Source of the DNA: an uncultured Oscillibacter sp.
GTDB lineage: Bacteria > Bacillota > Clostridia > Oscillospirales > Oscillospiraceae
DNA: 10,096 nt
Assembly (NCBI GenBank): GCA_948435975.1
Contig: CAOJHG010000042.1
Span: 1 to 10,096 of the forward strand
Reading direction: 5' to 3'
In this document: piece after piece, positions 1 through 6,734 of the stretch
Layout of the letters: every line of letters begins with the position of its first letter
How positions within the stretch are numbered: the first letter of the stretch is position 1
Position numbers and translations under genes: made by a program
Notes under the pieces: model-generated
The model's input: the letters and a program-made list of their open reading frames with translations, nothing else
Database searches by the model: none
What the model was told of the DNA's origin: nothing

Positions 1-854
1 CAGGTGACATCGGCGTGGGCGGCCGGGAAATCGGCTACCTCTTCGGCCAGTACCGGCGAATCCGCGGTTCCTATGACGCGGGCGTTCTCACGGGCAAGGG
101 CCTGGCTTTCGGCGGCTCCCTGGTCCGGACGGAGGCGACGGGCTACGGCTTATGCTATATCACGCAGGAGATGCTGCGGGTCTTGAAGCAGGACAGCTTT
201 ACAGGCAAAACGGTGGTCATCTCCGGTTCCGGCAACGTGGCCATCTTTGCTACGGAGAAGGCGACGCAGTTAGGGGCCACGGTGGTTGCTCTGAGCGACT
301 CCAACGGTTATATCCACGACCCGGCGGGCATCAATCTGGACGTGGTGAAGGACATCAAGCTGGGTCACCGGGGCCGCATCAAGGAGTACGCAGACCGTGT
401 CCCCGGCAGCACATATCACGAGGGCTTCCGGGGCATCTGGACCATTCCCTGCGATATCGCCCTGCCCTGCGCTACGCAGAACGAGATTGACGGCGATATT
501 GCCAAGACCATCGTGAAGAATGGGGCCATTGCTGTGGCGGAGGGCGCGAACATGCCCTGCCGTCCCGAGGCTATCCGGGAATTCCAGGAGGGCGGTCTCC
601 TCTTTGCCCCGGGCAAGGCTGCCAACGCGGGCGGTGTGGCTACCAGCGGCCTGGAGATGAGTCAGAACAGCATCCGGCATTCCTGGACCTTTGAAGAGGT
701 GGATGAGAAGCTGAAGGGCATCATGACCAACATTTTCCACAACATCTACAACGCTTCCATCGAGTGCGGCGTTCCCGGCGATCTTGTTGTTGGCGCGAAC
801 ATTGCCGGCTTCAAGAAGGTTGCGGACGTTATGCTCGCCCAAGGCACCATTTAG
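1..854 (+). CDS. gdhA: NADP-type glutamate dehydrogenase, C-terminal part (5' end outside window)
   Basis: Catalyses reversible reductive amination of 2-oxoglutarate with ammonia to L-glutamate in the cytoplasm, linking central carbon to nitrogen assimilation. The reading frame is open from base 3 and reads GDIGVGGREIGYLFGQYRR, a typical internal stretch of the hexameric family, so the true start and roughly 165 N-terminal residues (including the substrate lysines) lie upstream. The Rossmann nucleotide-binding segment follows, with VVISGSGNVA around bases 213-242 and then VALSDSNGYI. The SDS after that strand fits NADP-dependent bacterial enzymes. Later family blocks are present: GRIKEYA, PCATQNEI, VAEGANMP, APGKAANAGGVATSGLEMSQN. 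The gene ends at TAG 852-854 with no frameshift. A terminator follows at once, so it is the last gene of its transcript. Identity is secure; cofactor preference is inferred from family resemblance. Confidence 0.96.
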   Translation, partial: GDIGVGGREIGYLFGQYRRIRGSYDAGVLTGKGLAFGGSLVRTEATGYGLCYITQEMLRVLKQDSFTGKTVVISGSGNVAIFATEKATQLGATVVALSDSNGYIHDPAGINLDVVKDIKLGHRGRIKEYADRVPGSTYHEGFRGIWTIPCDIALPCATQNEIDGDIAKTIVKNGAIAVAEGANMPCRPEAIREFQEGGLLFAPGKAANAGGVATSGLEMSQNSIRHSWTFEEVDEKLKGIMTNIFHNIYNASIECGVPGDLVVGANIAGFKKVADVMLAQGTI

Positions 855-867
855 AAATACGATAGCC

Positions 868-903
868 AAAAAAGAAGCAGGGCATTTCCGTCCTGCTTCT
901 TTT
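868..903. terminator. Two-way rho-independent terminator between gdhA and the anti-sigma gene
   Basis: A perfect 12-bp stem (AAAAGAAGCAGG at 870-881 with CCTGCTTCTTTT at 892-903) has a 10-base loop. It starts 15 bases after the gdhA stop and ends 12 bases before the stop of the convergent anti-sigma gene. Read on the minus strand it is followed by six T (bases 868-873), the stronger direction. On the plus strand the tail is TTTT inside the stem end and then GATTG, so it is weaker there. It probably serves both transcripts. Confidence 0.88.
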
Positions 904-915
904 GATTGTTTCTGG

Positions 916-1761
916 TCAGTCTGTTCTGATGGGAAATTCCGGGATTCCGGCGGCTCCAGCGGCGATGGCGTAGCGGGGGAAGGCCACGACCACGGTTCCA
1001 TCCTCTTGGATATAGAAGTCCGTGTCTTTGTCTACTGTGGTAAACCCGCCTTCCTCCGGCGCAAAGAAGAAGGTGAATCCCTCTTCGTCCACGCTGCTTT
1101 CAATCTGCTCCTGAATCGACTGGTTGCAGAGCTCCACCCAGTCCGGGCCGAGGATATCCTCCAAGGTCAGCGTCCGATACTCCGCCAGGTCCAGATTATA
1201 GTAATACCGCTCTTCCATAAAGGACACCCAGCCCTCTGCCAGCGTCACCACAAAGGAAACCTGCGTATCCGTCTGGCTCATGACCTCATAGTCTACATAA
1301 ACATCCATTTCACGGCCGCCCCATTCTTCCTCTGTGCCGCCGGTGGCAAAAAACGCCTCCTGATAGTCCGCCCAATCCTGCCTGGCCCGTTCCATGTGAA
1401 GCTCCACCCGTTCCTGAATGGCGGTGTTCACAGCCTCTGCAAAATCGCCGTCCGCCTCCAGCTTGGGTACAGACACCGCATAATTGATACCGCCGTCGGA
1501 CATGTCATAATGGATAAAGGTCATGACGCGAAACAGTCCGCCCAGTACCGGCACCTCCGCCGCCGCCTTTGCAAACGTGGGAGACAGATTCAGTCCCGCC
1601 AGCAGCAGCGCAAAGCAGGCCGCAGCGCTCAGCCAGCGCCGGACCGTGCGCTTCCGCCGGTTCCTCTTCCCCTGCTGAATGCCCTCCCGGACCCGCTGAG
1701 CCAGCTCCTGGGGGATGGGGGTTTCCTCATATACCTTCCGGGCGCGGTCAAAGTCGTTCAT
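916..1761 (-). CDS. RsiV-like anti-sigma factor (membrane-anchored, DUF3298 type)
   Basis: Predicted membrane anti-sigma factor that holds the ECF sigma factor encoded just upstream inactive. 281 residues, close to B. subtilis RsiV (about 285). Layout: cytoplasmic N-terminus (1-41) ending in a strongly basic stretch (GKRNRRKRTVRR, 31-42), one hydrophobic segment (about 43-60), then an extracytoplasmic domain. A possible signal-peptidase site AKA|AA lies at 64-67; in RsiV, signal-peptidase cleavage is part of regulated release. Residues about 95-178 resemble DUF4163. Residues about 185-275 (RYYYNLDLAEYRTLTLEDIL, then DFYIQEDGTVVVAFPRYAIAAGAAG) match the DUF3298 pattern of RsiV and its clostridial relatives. 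The start ATG overlaps the sigma stop (ATGA, 1758-1761), indicating translational coupling. In B. subtilis RsiV the outer domain binds lysozyme directly. Lysozyme sensing here is inferred from family and not shown by the sequence. Confidence 0.85.
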   Translation of the reverse strand: MNDFDRARKVYEETPIPQELAQRVREGIQQGKRNRRKRTVRRWLSAAACFALLLAGLNLSPTFAKAAAEVPVLGGLFRVMTFIHYDMSDGGINYAVSVPKLEADGDFAEAVNTAIQERVELHMERARQDWADYQEAFFATGGTEEEWGGREMDVYVDYEVMSQTDTQVSFVVTLAEGWVSFMEERYYYNLDLAEYRTLTLEDILGPDWVELCNQSIQEQIESSVDEEGFTFFFAPEEGGFTTVDKDTDFYIQEDGTVVVAFPRYAIAAGAAGIPEFPIRTD

Positions 1762-2234
1762 TCCATATCTCCTTCCATTGTGATCCTTAGCTGCCGCAGG
1801 CCTGCATAAAGACGGCTTTTCACCGTATTCAGATTACAGTTGGTCACAGCGGCAATCTCTTTCAGTGACAGCTCCTCATAGAAGCGCAGCTTGATAATGG
1901 TTCCCACCTCCGGGGCCAGGGCATCCACTCTCCTGGCTAAGCTGCCGTCCAGCGGTTCCGGGTCCTCGTAGCCCCCCGTTTCCTCCTCCGGAAAAGGCAC
2001 AGTGCGTCCCCGCAGGCGCAGGGCGTCCAAGCAGACATGAACCAGGATTCGGTAAAACCAGGTCCGCAGAGCGGTGGAATCCCGAAGGCTGTCCTGACGC
2101 TCCAGAGCCCGGCAGACGGCTGTCTGAACCGCATCCAGGGCCTCTTCCCGGTTTTTCAGATAGCTGTACGCCAGACGGTAAAACCGCGCCTGCTCCTCAA
2201 CGAGATAGGCGGTCAATCTCTCTTTATTGGCCAC
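1758..2234 (-). CDS. ECF RNA polymerase sigma factor (SigV-like, paired with RsiV-like protein)
   Basis: Extracytoplasmic-function sigma factor, 158 residues, normal size for the group. Region 2 spans about residues 11-77: FYRLAYSYLKNREEALDAVQ is region 2.1-2.2, and LRTWFYRILVHVCLDALR is the promoter-melting and -10-reading helix. An acidic linker (EEETGGYEDPEPLDG) follows, then region 4 at about 100-152 with the helix-turn-helix LSLKEIAAVTNCNLNTVKSRL that reads the -35 element. The start is GTG at 2232-2234, chosen because AAAGGAGG (2240-2247) sits 5 bases upstream and the alignment begins there. It is the first gene of a two-gene operon with its anti-sigma factor. The SigV-like assignment rests mainly on the partner being RsiV-like; other ECF subgroups with DUF3298 partners are possible. 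Confidence 0.92.
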   Translation of the reverse strand: MANKERLTAYLVEEQARFYRLAYSYLKNREEALDAVQTAVCRALERQDSLRDSTALRTWFYRILVHVCLDALRLRGRTVPFPEEETGGYEDPEPLDGSLARRVDALAPEVGTIIKLRFYEELSLKEIAAVTNCNLNTVKSRLYAGLRQLRITMEGDME

Positions 2235-2294
2235 AGGGTCCTCCTTTCCGCTGTCCGGCGGCGCGCCTTTCGACTTCGGGCAGCTTCTGTAAGA

Positions 2295-2323
2295 TAGACG
2301 GAGAAGACCGGCGAAAAGTTTGA
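2295..2323 (-). promoter_or_regulatory. Candidate ECF-type autoregulated promoter of the sigma/anti-sigma operon
   Basis: On the minus strand TCAAAC (2318-2323) is followed after 17 bases by CGTC (2297-2300), continuing CGTCTA. This closely fits the -35 TGAAAC / -10 CGTC pattern of SigV/SigW-type ECF sigma factors, with a T-run directly after AAC as is usual. Predicted transcription start is near 2287, giving an untranslated leader of about 50 bases ahead of the GTG start. No comparable sigma-70 promoter is evident, so the operon is probably activated by its own product. Confidence 0.7.
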
Positions 2324-2332
2324 CCTGACGCC

Positions 2333-2368
2333 AAAAAAGCGCCGCCAGCAGAAAACCGGCAGCGCTTT
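2333..2368 (-). terminator. Rho-independent terminator of the APC permease gene
   Basis: AAAGCGC (2336-2342) pairs with GCGCTTT (2362-2368). After one C/A mismatch the stem continues with GCC/GGC (2344-2346 with 2358-2360). On the minus strand it is followed by six T (2333-2338), 38 bases after the permease stop. It lies only about 10 bases upstream of the -35 of the ECF promoter and insulates it from read-through. Confidence 0.82.
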
Positions 2369-2405
2369 CTCTATTTTATTGGCAAATCATCCAAACAGGA
2401 TGCGG

Positions 2406-3893
2406 TCACAGGATGTAGCTCACCAGGAACAGCAGCAGCGCCACAATAAATACCGTCACCGCGCCAATCTTCCAAATCTTGAACTGCTTATCCAACGCCG
2501 CCTTTTCCTCGGGAGACGGGTCGGCGCTTTGCAGGGTCAGCAGCTCCACGTCCACGGACTCCTGAGGAATGGGGCGCTTACGGACGTAGATGAAGTAGTA
2601 CGCAATGCAGATGACGTCAAAGCCCAGGTTAAAGGGCAGAGCCTCCATGTCCAGCGCCAGGACAGCCAGCACAAAGTAGGCGACAATGCTGAAATATGCG
2701 CCGAATGTGCCGAAGGGGACCTTGAAGGGGCGCTCCAGGTTGGGTTCCTTCTTCTGGAGCATCAGATAAGAGATGTAGCCGATGATGTAGCAGGTCATCT
2801 GGCAGAAGGCGCACATGGCGGCCAGGATAGCGATGGAGCCGGTGGAGATCAGCAGTACGCCTAGAACGCCCACCACGAGGATAGAGATATAGGGCGTGTT
2901 GTACTTGGGATGGAGCTTGCCGAAGGCCTTGGGCATGTTGCCGTCGTTGGACATGACGTACATATAGCGGGCGGGACCGGTGACGCAGGGATTCATGGTG
3001 GAGAAATCACCGCCGAAGGTAATGCCCAGGCACAGGATGATAACAGGAATGCCCACAATGCCGGCAGTGCTCATGCAGAAGGCAAAGGGAGCGTCCGCAG
3101 TCGCCAGGCCGGCCAGATCCGCCGGGGGAGTCAGGCCCACCAGGAACCACTGGAACAGCGCGTTCACGCCAAAGACGATGAACGGGGACAGGCAGAGGGC
3201 CCGGGGCAGAGTGATCTTGGGGAATTTGACCTCCGCGCCCATGCCCACGGCAGTCTCAAATCCGGCGAAGCACCACCAGACCATCAGCACGACGGTGGCG
3301 AAGGAGGTGACGCTGGAGGGAATGCCCGCGATGGGGGAAGTAAAGCTGGAGAAGTCCATCTTATTGAACACGCTGATGAACCACACGATAGAAGCGCCCC
3401 AGAAGAAATACATAGAGCAGTTCTGCCACTTACCAGCGAACTCAATGCCAAAGTAGTTGACAGCCACGAAGATGATGAACAGGGCGCTGGCGGTGATTCG
3501 GGGGTCCACGTTCCAATTGATGCCCAGGGCGTTCATCAGGATGGCCCAGTAGTTTGCAAAGGCCAGGGCTTCCGCGCCGCCAATGCCGATCTGGGCGACG
3601 GTGTAATTCCAACTGCAAAACACCGCCACAGGATAATTGATGGCCCGCTTAGCATAGGCGTAGGTTCCGCCAGCCAGGGGCAGCGCCGCGCTCATCTCAC
3701 CGTAGATGGCGGCTGGCCACAGGACCAGAAGAAACGCGATGATGGTTGCCACAATGATGGAACTGCCCATAATGCCCACTTGGGAAGAGCCTGTGGTGAA
3801 TAGGCCCACGCCGATGACCGCGCCTGCGGTAATCGTGATGCACTCTGGGAGTCCAAGGGCCCGTGTCAGGACCTTGTTTCCGCTCTCTTTCAT
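2406..3893 (-). CDS. APC-superfamily amino acid/amine permease
   Basis: Integral membrane permease of the amino acid-polyamine-organocation superfamily, 495 residues with about 12 hydrophobic segments, probably a proton-coupled symporter or exchanger. The N-terminal GLPECITITAGAVIGVGLFTTGSS (residues 14-37) is the glycine-rich broken first helix that binds the amino/carboxyl group in this family. GGTYAYAKRA (75-84) is the family block before helix 3, and CFAGFETAVGMGAEVKFPK (208-226) is the helix 6 GFE motif. MSNDGNMPKAFGKLHPKYNTP is the conserved loop after helix 8. A charged cytoplasmic stretch (about 440-475) precedes a last membrane helix. The start ATG (3891-3893) has AAGGAGGAG at 3899-3907. 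The gene is monocistronic and divergent from the AraC-type regulator, which may control it. The substrate cannot be read from sequence; amino acids, polyamines and ethanolamine-like amines are all possible. Confidence 0.9.
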   Translation of the reverse strand: MKESGNKVLTRALGLPECITITAGAVIGVGLFTTGSSQVGIMGSSIIVATIIAFLLVLWPAAIYGEMSAALPLAGGTYAYAKRAINYPVAVFCSWNYTVAQIGIGGAEALAFANYWAILMNALGINWNVDPRITASALFIIFVAVNYFGIEFAGKWQNCSMYFFWGASIVWFISVFNKMDFSSFTSPIAGIPSSVTSFATVVLMVWWCFAGFETAVGMGAEVKFPKITLPRALCLSPFIVFGVNALFQWFLVGLTPPADLAGLATADAPFAFCMSTAGIVGIPVIILCLGITFGGDFSTMNPCVTGPARYMYVMSNDGNMPKAFGKLHPKYNTPYISILVVGVLGVLLISTGSIAILAAMCAFCQMTCYIIGYISYLMLQKKEPNLERPFKVPFGTFGAYFSIVAYFVLAVLALDMEALPFNLGFDVICIAYYFIYVRKRPIPQESVDVELLTLQSADPSPEEKAALDKQFKIWKIGAVTVFIVALLLFLVSYIL

Positions 3894-3907
3894 TGGTTCT
3901 CCTCCTT

Positions 3908-4142
3908 ATCGTTTCCTGATTTTCCAGTTTCCCCGCACTGCCGCTGATGATTTTCGGTCATGCAGAGAAAAACTTTAAAAAATAGTAACACAATATTCAC
4001 AAATATTTTGGCACAAATCGGAATTTTCATGTCAATTTTTTTATGTTATACTAAAGTAGTATCTCAGCAGCCGGTCTCCCTGTTTTTTCCTGCTGCAAGA
4101 AGGGAAATTCCACCCCTCCGCCGCCGAAAGGAGAGTCGCTCT
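3908..4142. promoter_or_regulatory. AT-rich divergent control region between permease and araC-type gene
   Basis: The 249-base gap between the two start codons contains no credible gene but a compact AT-rich core (about 3965-4060) in otherwise GC-rich DNA. Three spaced CACAA copies lie on the plus strand at 3989-3993, 3998-4002 and 4012-4016, the first two extended as CACAATATT and CACAAATATT. Direct repeats like these suit AraC-family binding. A plus-strand promoter is listed separately. For the permease the best minus-strand candidate is an extended -10, TGTTACTAT, ending at 3982. A perfect TTGACA (4030-4035) on that strand lacks a -10 at usual spacing. Operator function is inferred. Confidence 0.5.
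4024..4052 (+). promoter_or_regulatory. Candidate sigma-70 promoter for the AraC-type regulator and kinase
   Basis: TTTTCA (4024-4029), a 17-base spacer, then TATACT (4047-4052) with TG at 4044-4045, giving an extended -10. Predicted start is near 4059, about 84 bases before the chosen ATG. This placement rules out the upstream in-frame ATG at 3960 as the real start. Confidence 0.6.
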
Positions 4143-5012
4143 ATGTCACTTTATATCAGCAGCAAGCAGCTCCTGCGGGACCAGGAAGAAACCGCTCCAG
4201 TACCGCTGCTGCTCTCGTCTCCTTACTTAAAAATGCAGCACAGGCTGTTCCCGTCAGAGTTTGAATATGGGAATCTGCTCCAGGATCTCTATGAGCTGGT
4301 CAATCCCGGCGGTGAAGAGGAGCCCTATTTCCTTCTCCCCGGCGGCTGTATGACCATGGTGTTTCAGATGAACGCCCGGGCCTCCTCCTGCATCCTCTGC
4401 GGCCCCTTGACCATGGTGCGCCGCCTGCGCATCCCGCCAGGGTCCACGGTTTTCTGTGTCCGGCTGAAGGCAGGCAGCGGCGATTGGCTGGCAGACACCG
4501 GGGCCTCTCTGCTGACGGACCGGGCCGTTCCCCTCTCCCAGTACCTCCACGGGGCGGACCAACTGCTGACCAATCTCCGCCGGGGCGAATCCTTCCACGA
4601 ACGGGGCATCCTCCTTTGCCGCGCCCTGGCCGCACAGGACGCCGGGACCTATCGTCCCATGGCTCTGCTCCAGCGCTGCGTCAATCTGGTCTATGAGAGC
4701 CGGGGCCTTCTCCGCGTCTCAGAGCTGGCTTCCACCGTAGGATGCAGCGAACGGTACTTAAACCGCATCTTCCAGGAGCGGATTGGCATCTCTACCAAAG
4801 TGTTCAGCGAGATCACCCAGCTCCAGCACTCCCTGTACAGCATCCTGACCACACAGCCTAAATCCCTCCTCAACACCGCCGTTGCCTACGGCTATTTCGA
4901 CCAGACCCACATGAACCGTTCCTACCGGAAATTCATGGACTGCACCGCCAGCGACGTTCGATACGCCGACAGCCGGGGCATCCACGCCGACGACATCTCC
5001 GCCATTCTGTAA
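4143..5012 (+). CDS. AraC-family transcriptional regulator
   Basis: DNA-binding regulator of 289 residues. The C-terminal AraC/XylS domain holds two helix-turn-helices: LLRVSELASTVGCSERYLNRIF (189-210) and SLLNTAVAYGYFDQTHMNRSYRKFMDCTASDVR (241-273). The second matches the usual pattern A..GF.D.SHF.R.FK...G.TPS.YR. The N-terminal part (about 25-125) looks like the beta-rich ligand domain often seen in such regulators (PYFLLPGGCMTMVFQM resembles the DUF6597 type), so a small effector is likely. The start ATG at 4143 is chosen because AAAGGAG (4127-4133) precedes it by 9 bases and the promoter lies at 4024-4052. The frame stays open upstream to 3960, but that stretch is promoter DNA. It lies 97 bases before the FGGY kinase and divergent from the permease, and either or both may be targets. 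The effector is unknown. Confidence 0.92.
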   Translation: MSLYISSKQLLRDQEETAPVPLLLSSPYLKMQHRLFPSEFEYGNLLQDLYELVNPGGEEEPYFLLPGGCMTMVFQMNARASSCILCGPLTMVRRLRIPPGSTVFCVRLKAGSGDWLADTGASLLTDRAVPLSQYLHGADQLLTNLRRGESFHERGILLCRALAAQDAGTYRPMALLQRCVNLVYESRGLLRVSELASTVGCSERYLNRIFQERIGISTKVFSEITQLQHSLYSILTTQPKSLLNTAVAYGYFDQTHMNRSYRKFMDCTASDVRYADSRGIHADDISAIL

Positions 5013-5109
5013 GGGACCCCAAAACCGGCGCACCGCTCGCCGCTAAAGCGGTACCTGCTTCACGGCTGGGTCTGGCTTCCAGCTCGGGGCAGGAGGACAG
5101 GAGGCTGCT
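5013..5109 (+). other. araC-kinase intergenic spacer with hairpin and doubled Shine-Dalgarno
   Basis: No promoter-like element was found, so the kinase is probably read from the regulator's transcript. ACCGCT (5032-5037) pairs with AGCGGT (5047-5052) to form a 6-bp hairpin with no T-run, thus not a terminator. Two AGGAGG copies (5091-5096 and 5099-5104) precede the kinase; the second lies 5 bases from the ATG and is the likely ribosome site. Confidence 0.55.
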
Positions 5110-6603
5110 ATGAAAAAATTCTTCCTGGGTCTGGACCAAGGTACTACCGGCACCACCGCCATCCTCTTTGACGAGAACTGGCATCTTGCCGCCCGCGGCT
5201 ACCGGGAAATCCGGCAAATCTACCCCCAGGCCGGCTGGGTGGAGCACGACGCCATGGACATTTGGGATTCCGTCCTCTATGCCGTGAAGGAAGCCATGTC
5301 CCAGGCCGGGGCGGAACCGGGGGACATCGCCTGCATCGGCATCGACCATGAGGGGGAATCCGCCATGATGTGGGATAAGCTCACAGGGACCCCCATCTAT
5401 AATACCATCGTCTGGCAGGACCGCCGGACCGCCCGCTATGCCGACGCGGTAGCCGAGAAGCACGGAGACCTCATCCGGGAGCGGACCGGCCTGATGGTGG
5501 ACTCCTATTTCAGCGCCTTAAAACTCCGCTGGCTGCTGGACAACGTGCCGGAGGCCAAGGGCTTGCAGGAGCGGGGGCGTCTCCTGGCGGGCACTATGGA
5601 CAGTTGGCTGATCTGGAAGATGACTCACGGAAAGCTCCACATCACGGACGCTTCCACCGCCTCCCGCACGATGATGCTGAATCTCCGGGAGGGAGACTGG
5701 GACGAGGAGGTTCTGAAGGTCCTGGACCTGGACCGGAGTATCCTGCCCACCATCTGCGACAGCGCCATGCTCTACGGCTATACGGACCCAATCGACTTCT
5801 GCGGCATCAACGCGCCCATCTCCGGCATTCTGGTGGACCAGCAGGCGGCGCTTTTCGGCCAGACCTGCGTCATGCCGGGCACTGTGAAGACCACCTACGG
5901 CACCGGCTGCTTTATGCTGATGAACACCGGGGAAACGCCGGTCTATTCCCCCAACGGCATCCTGACCACCGTGGCGTGGCAGCTCAAGGGGACCCGCAGC
6001 TATGCCCTGGACGGCGGTATTTATATCTCCGGCGCGGCGACCCAGTGGCTGCGGGACGGGCTGAAAATCATCCAATCCGCTTCGGAAACGGAAGCCATGG
6101 CCCTGGCGGCGGGCGGAAACGGCGGGCTGTACTTTGTGCCCTCCTTTACCGGTCTGGCGGCGCCTTATTGGGATTCCTACGCAAGAGGCATGATGATCGG
6201 CATCACCGCTGGGACTACGAGAGAACAGATCGTGCGGGCCACACTGGAATCCACAGCGTATCAGGTGAGCGACGTGCTGAAGGTGATGGAAAAGGATTCC
6301 AAGGTGCCCATCAGCGTGATGCGGTGCGACGGCGGCGCGACAGCCAATAATTTCCTGATGCAGTTCCAGTCGGACATCCTGGGCATTCCGCTCCATGTGC
6401 CGGAAATCATCGACACCACGGCTCTGGGCGCGGCGTACATTGCGGCCATCGGCATCGGGGAATTCCACTCTCCGGCGGAGCTCAGCGGGCAATGGCGTCT
6501 GGCCCGCAGCTTCGAGCCGAACATGAGCCAGGACCAGCGGGAAAGCCTCCTGAACGACTGGCACCGTGCGGTAGAGCGCTGCCTCAAATGGAGCCAGGAG
6601 TAA
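5110..6603 (+). CDS. FGGY carbohydrate kinase, glycerol-kinase-like
   Basis: Cytoplasmic ATP-dependent sugar/polyol kinase, 497 residues, the normal GlpK length and alignable with E. coli GlpK along its whole length. Conserved GlpK features: LDQGTT (8-13), YPQAGWVEHD (38-47), W102 and Y133 of the glycerol pocket, SGILVDQQAALFGQ with catalytic D243 and Q244, TYGTGCFMLMNTG with T265, G308 and Q312, and DGGATANNFLMQFQSDILG (407-425). Two key differences: GlpK's NQRET is replaced by HEGES (80-84), so glycerol-binding Arg84 is Gly82, and GlpK's SSR after DQGTT is GTT, so nucleotide-site Arg18 is Thr16. The histidine phosphorylated by HPr in several Firmicute GlpKs (HFYG) appears as Asp229 (DFCG). 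No glpF, glpD or glpO is visible beside it. An automated pipeline would name it glycerol kinase; the substrate may differ. It follows an AraC-type regulator, probably in one transcript. Confidence 0.9.
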   Translation: MKKFFLGLDQGTTGTTAILFDENWHLAARGYREIRQIYPQAGWVEHDAMDIWDSVLYAVKEAMSQAGAEPGDIACIGIDHEGESAMMWDKLTGTPIYNTIVWQDRRTARYADAVAEKHGDLIRERTGLMVDSYFSALKLRWLLDNVPEAKGLQERGRLLAGTMDSWLIWKMTHGKLHITDASTASRTMMLNLREGDWDEEVLKVLDLDRSILPTICDSAMLYGYTDPIDFCGINAPISGILVDQQAALFGQTCVMPGTVKTTYGTGCFMLMNTGETPVYSPNGILTTVAWQLKGTRSYALDGGIYISGAATQWLRDGLKIIQSASETEAMALAAGGNGGLYFVPSFTGLAAPYWDSYARGMMIGITAGTTREQIVRATLESTAYQVSDVLKVMEKDSKVPISVMRCDGGATANNFLMQFQSDILGIPLHVPEIIDTTALGAAYIAAIGIGEFHSPAELSGQWRLARSFEPNMSQDQRESLLNDWHRAVERCLKWSQE

Positions 6604-6614
6604 CCCTCTATACC

Positions 6615-6649
6615 AGCGGGCCTTGTCTAATCCGGCAGGGCCCGCTTTT
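6615..6649 (+). terminator. Rho-independent terminator of the kinase gene
   Basis: AGCGGGCC (6615-6622) pairs with GGCCCGCT (6639-6646), with a 16-base loop and a short TTTT tail (6646-6649). It begins 12 bases after the kinase stop. Confidence 0.82.
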
Positions 6650-6696
6650 CTGCGCCTTTCAGTTCCGGCGCGCCTGCCCAAGAGCGCAGAAAAGCG
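6643..6696. repeat. 13-bp perfect inverted repeat in the convergent kinase/hydrolase spacer
   Basis: CGCTTTTCTGCGC (6643-6655) is exactly complementary to GCGCAGAAAAGCG (6684-6696), separated by 28 bases that contain the self-complementary GGCGCGCC (6667-6674). The left arm reuses the 3' side of the kinase terminator, so the two hairpins are mutually exclusive. No good T-run follows on the minus strand, and no other terminator for the hydrolase is apparent. Confidence 0.75.
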
Positions 6697-6734
6697 CGGA
6701 GCTCTCACCCCACGCTTTCTCTGTCAAAGGCGCG

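Noticed and set aside
784..1809. 341-codon plus-strand frame over the anti-sigma gene
   Set aside because: It starts inside gdhA, passes through the gdhA terminator and is antisense to a clear RsiV-like gene. The composition is non-protein-like.
2910..3803. 297-codon plus-strand frame within the permease
   Set aside because: Antisense shadow: hydrophilic, His/Gly/Asp-rich, with no recognisable domain, opposite a conserved APC permease.
4007..4035. Perfect TTGACA on the minus strand at 4030-4035 as the permease promoter
   Set aside because: At 16-18 base spacing the -10 position holds sequences such as GCCAAA or CCAAAA that do not resemble TATAAT, so it is not listed as a promoter.
3960..4142. 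N-terminal extension of the AraC-type regulator from an upstream in-frame ATG
   Set aside because: The stretch is AT-rich, contains the promoter elements and CACAA repeats, and has no ribosome site at 3960. The ATG at 4143 has AAAGGAG at proper spacing and begins the conserved protein.
5032..5052. Hairpin between araC-type gene and kinase as a terminator
   Set aside because: The stem is only 6 bp and no T-run follows, and a promoter for the kinase downstream is lacking, so read-through transcription is more likely.
5518..6708. 396-codon open frame on the minus strand inside the kinase
   Set aside because: It is antisense to a well-conserved FGGY kinase, the translation is rich in Arg/His/Gln/Ala, it crosses the kinase terminator and it has no convincing ribosome site.
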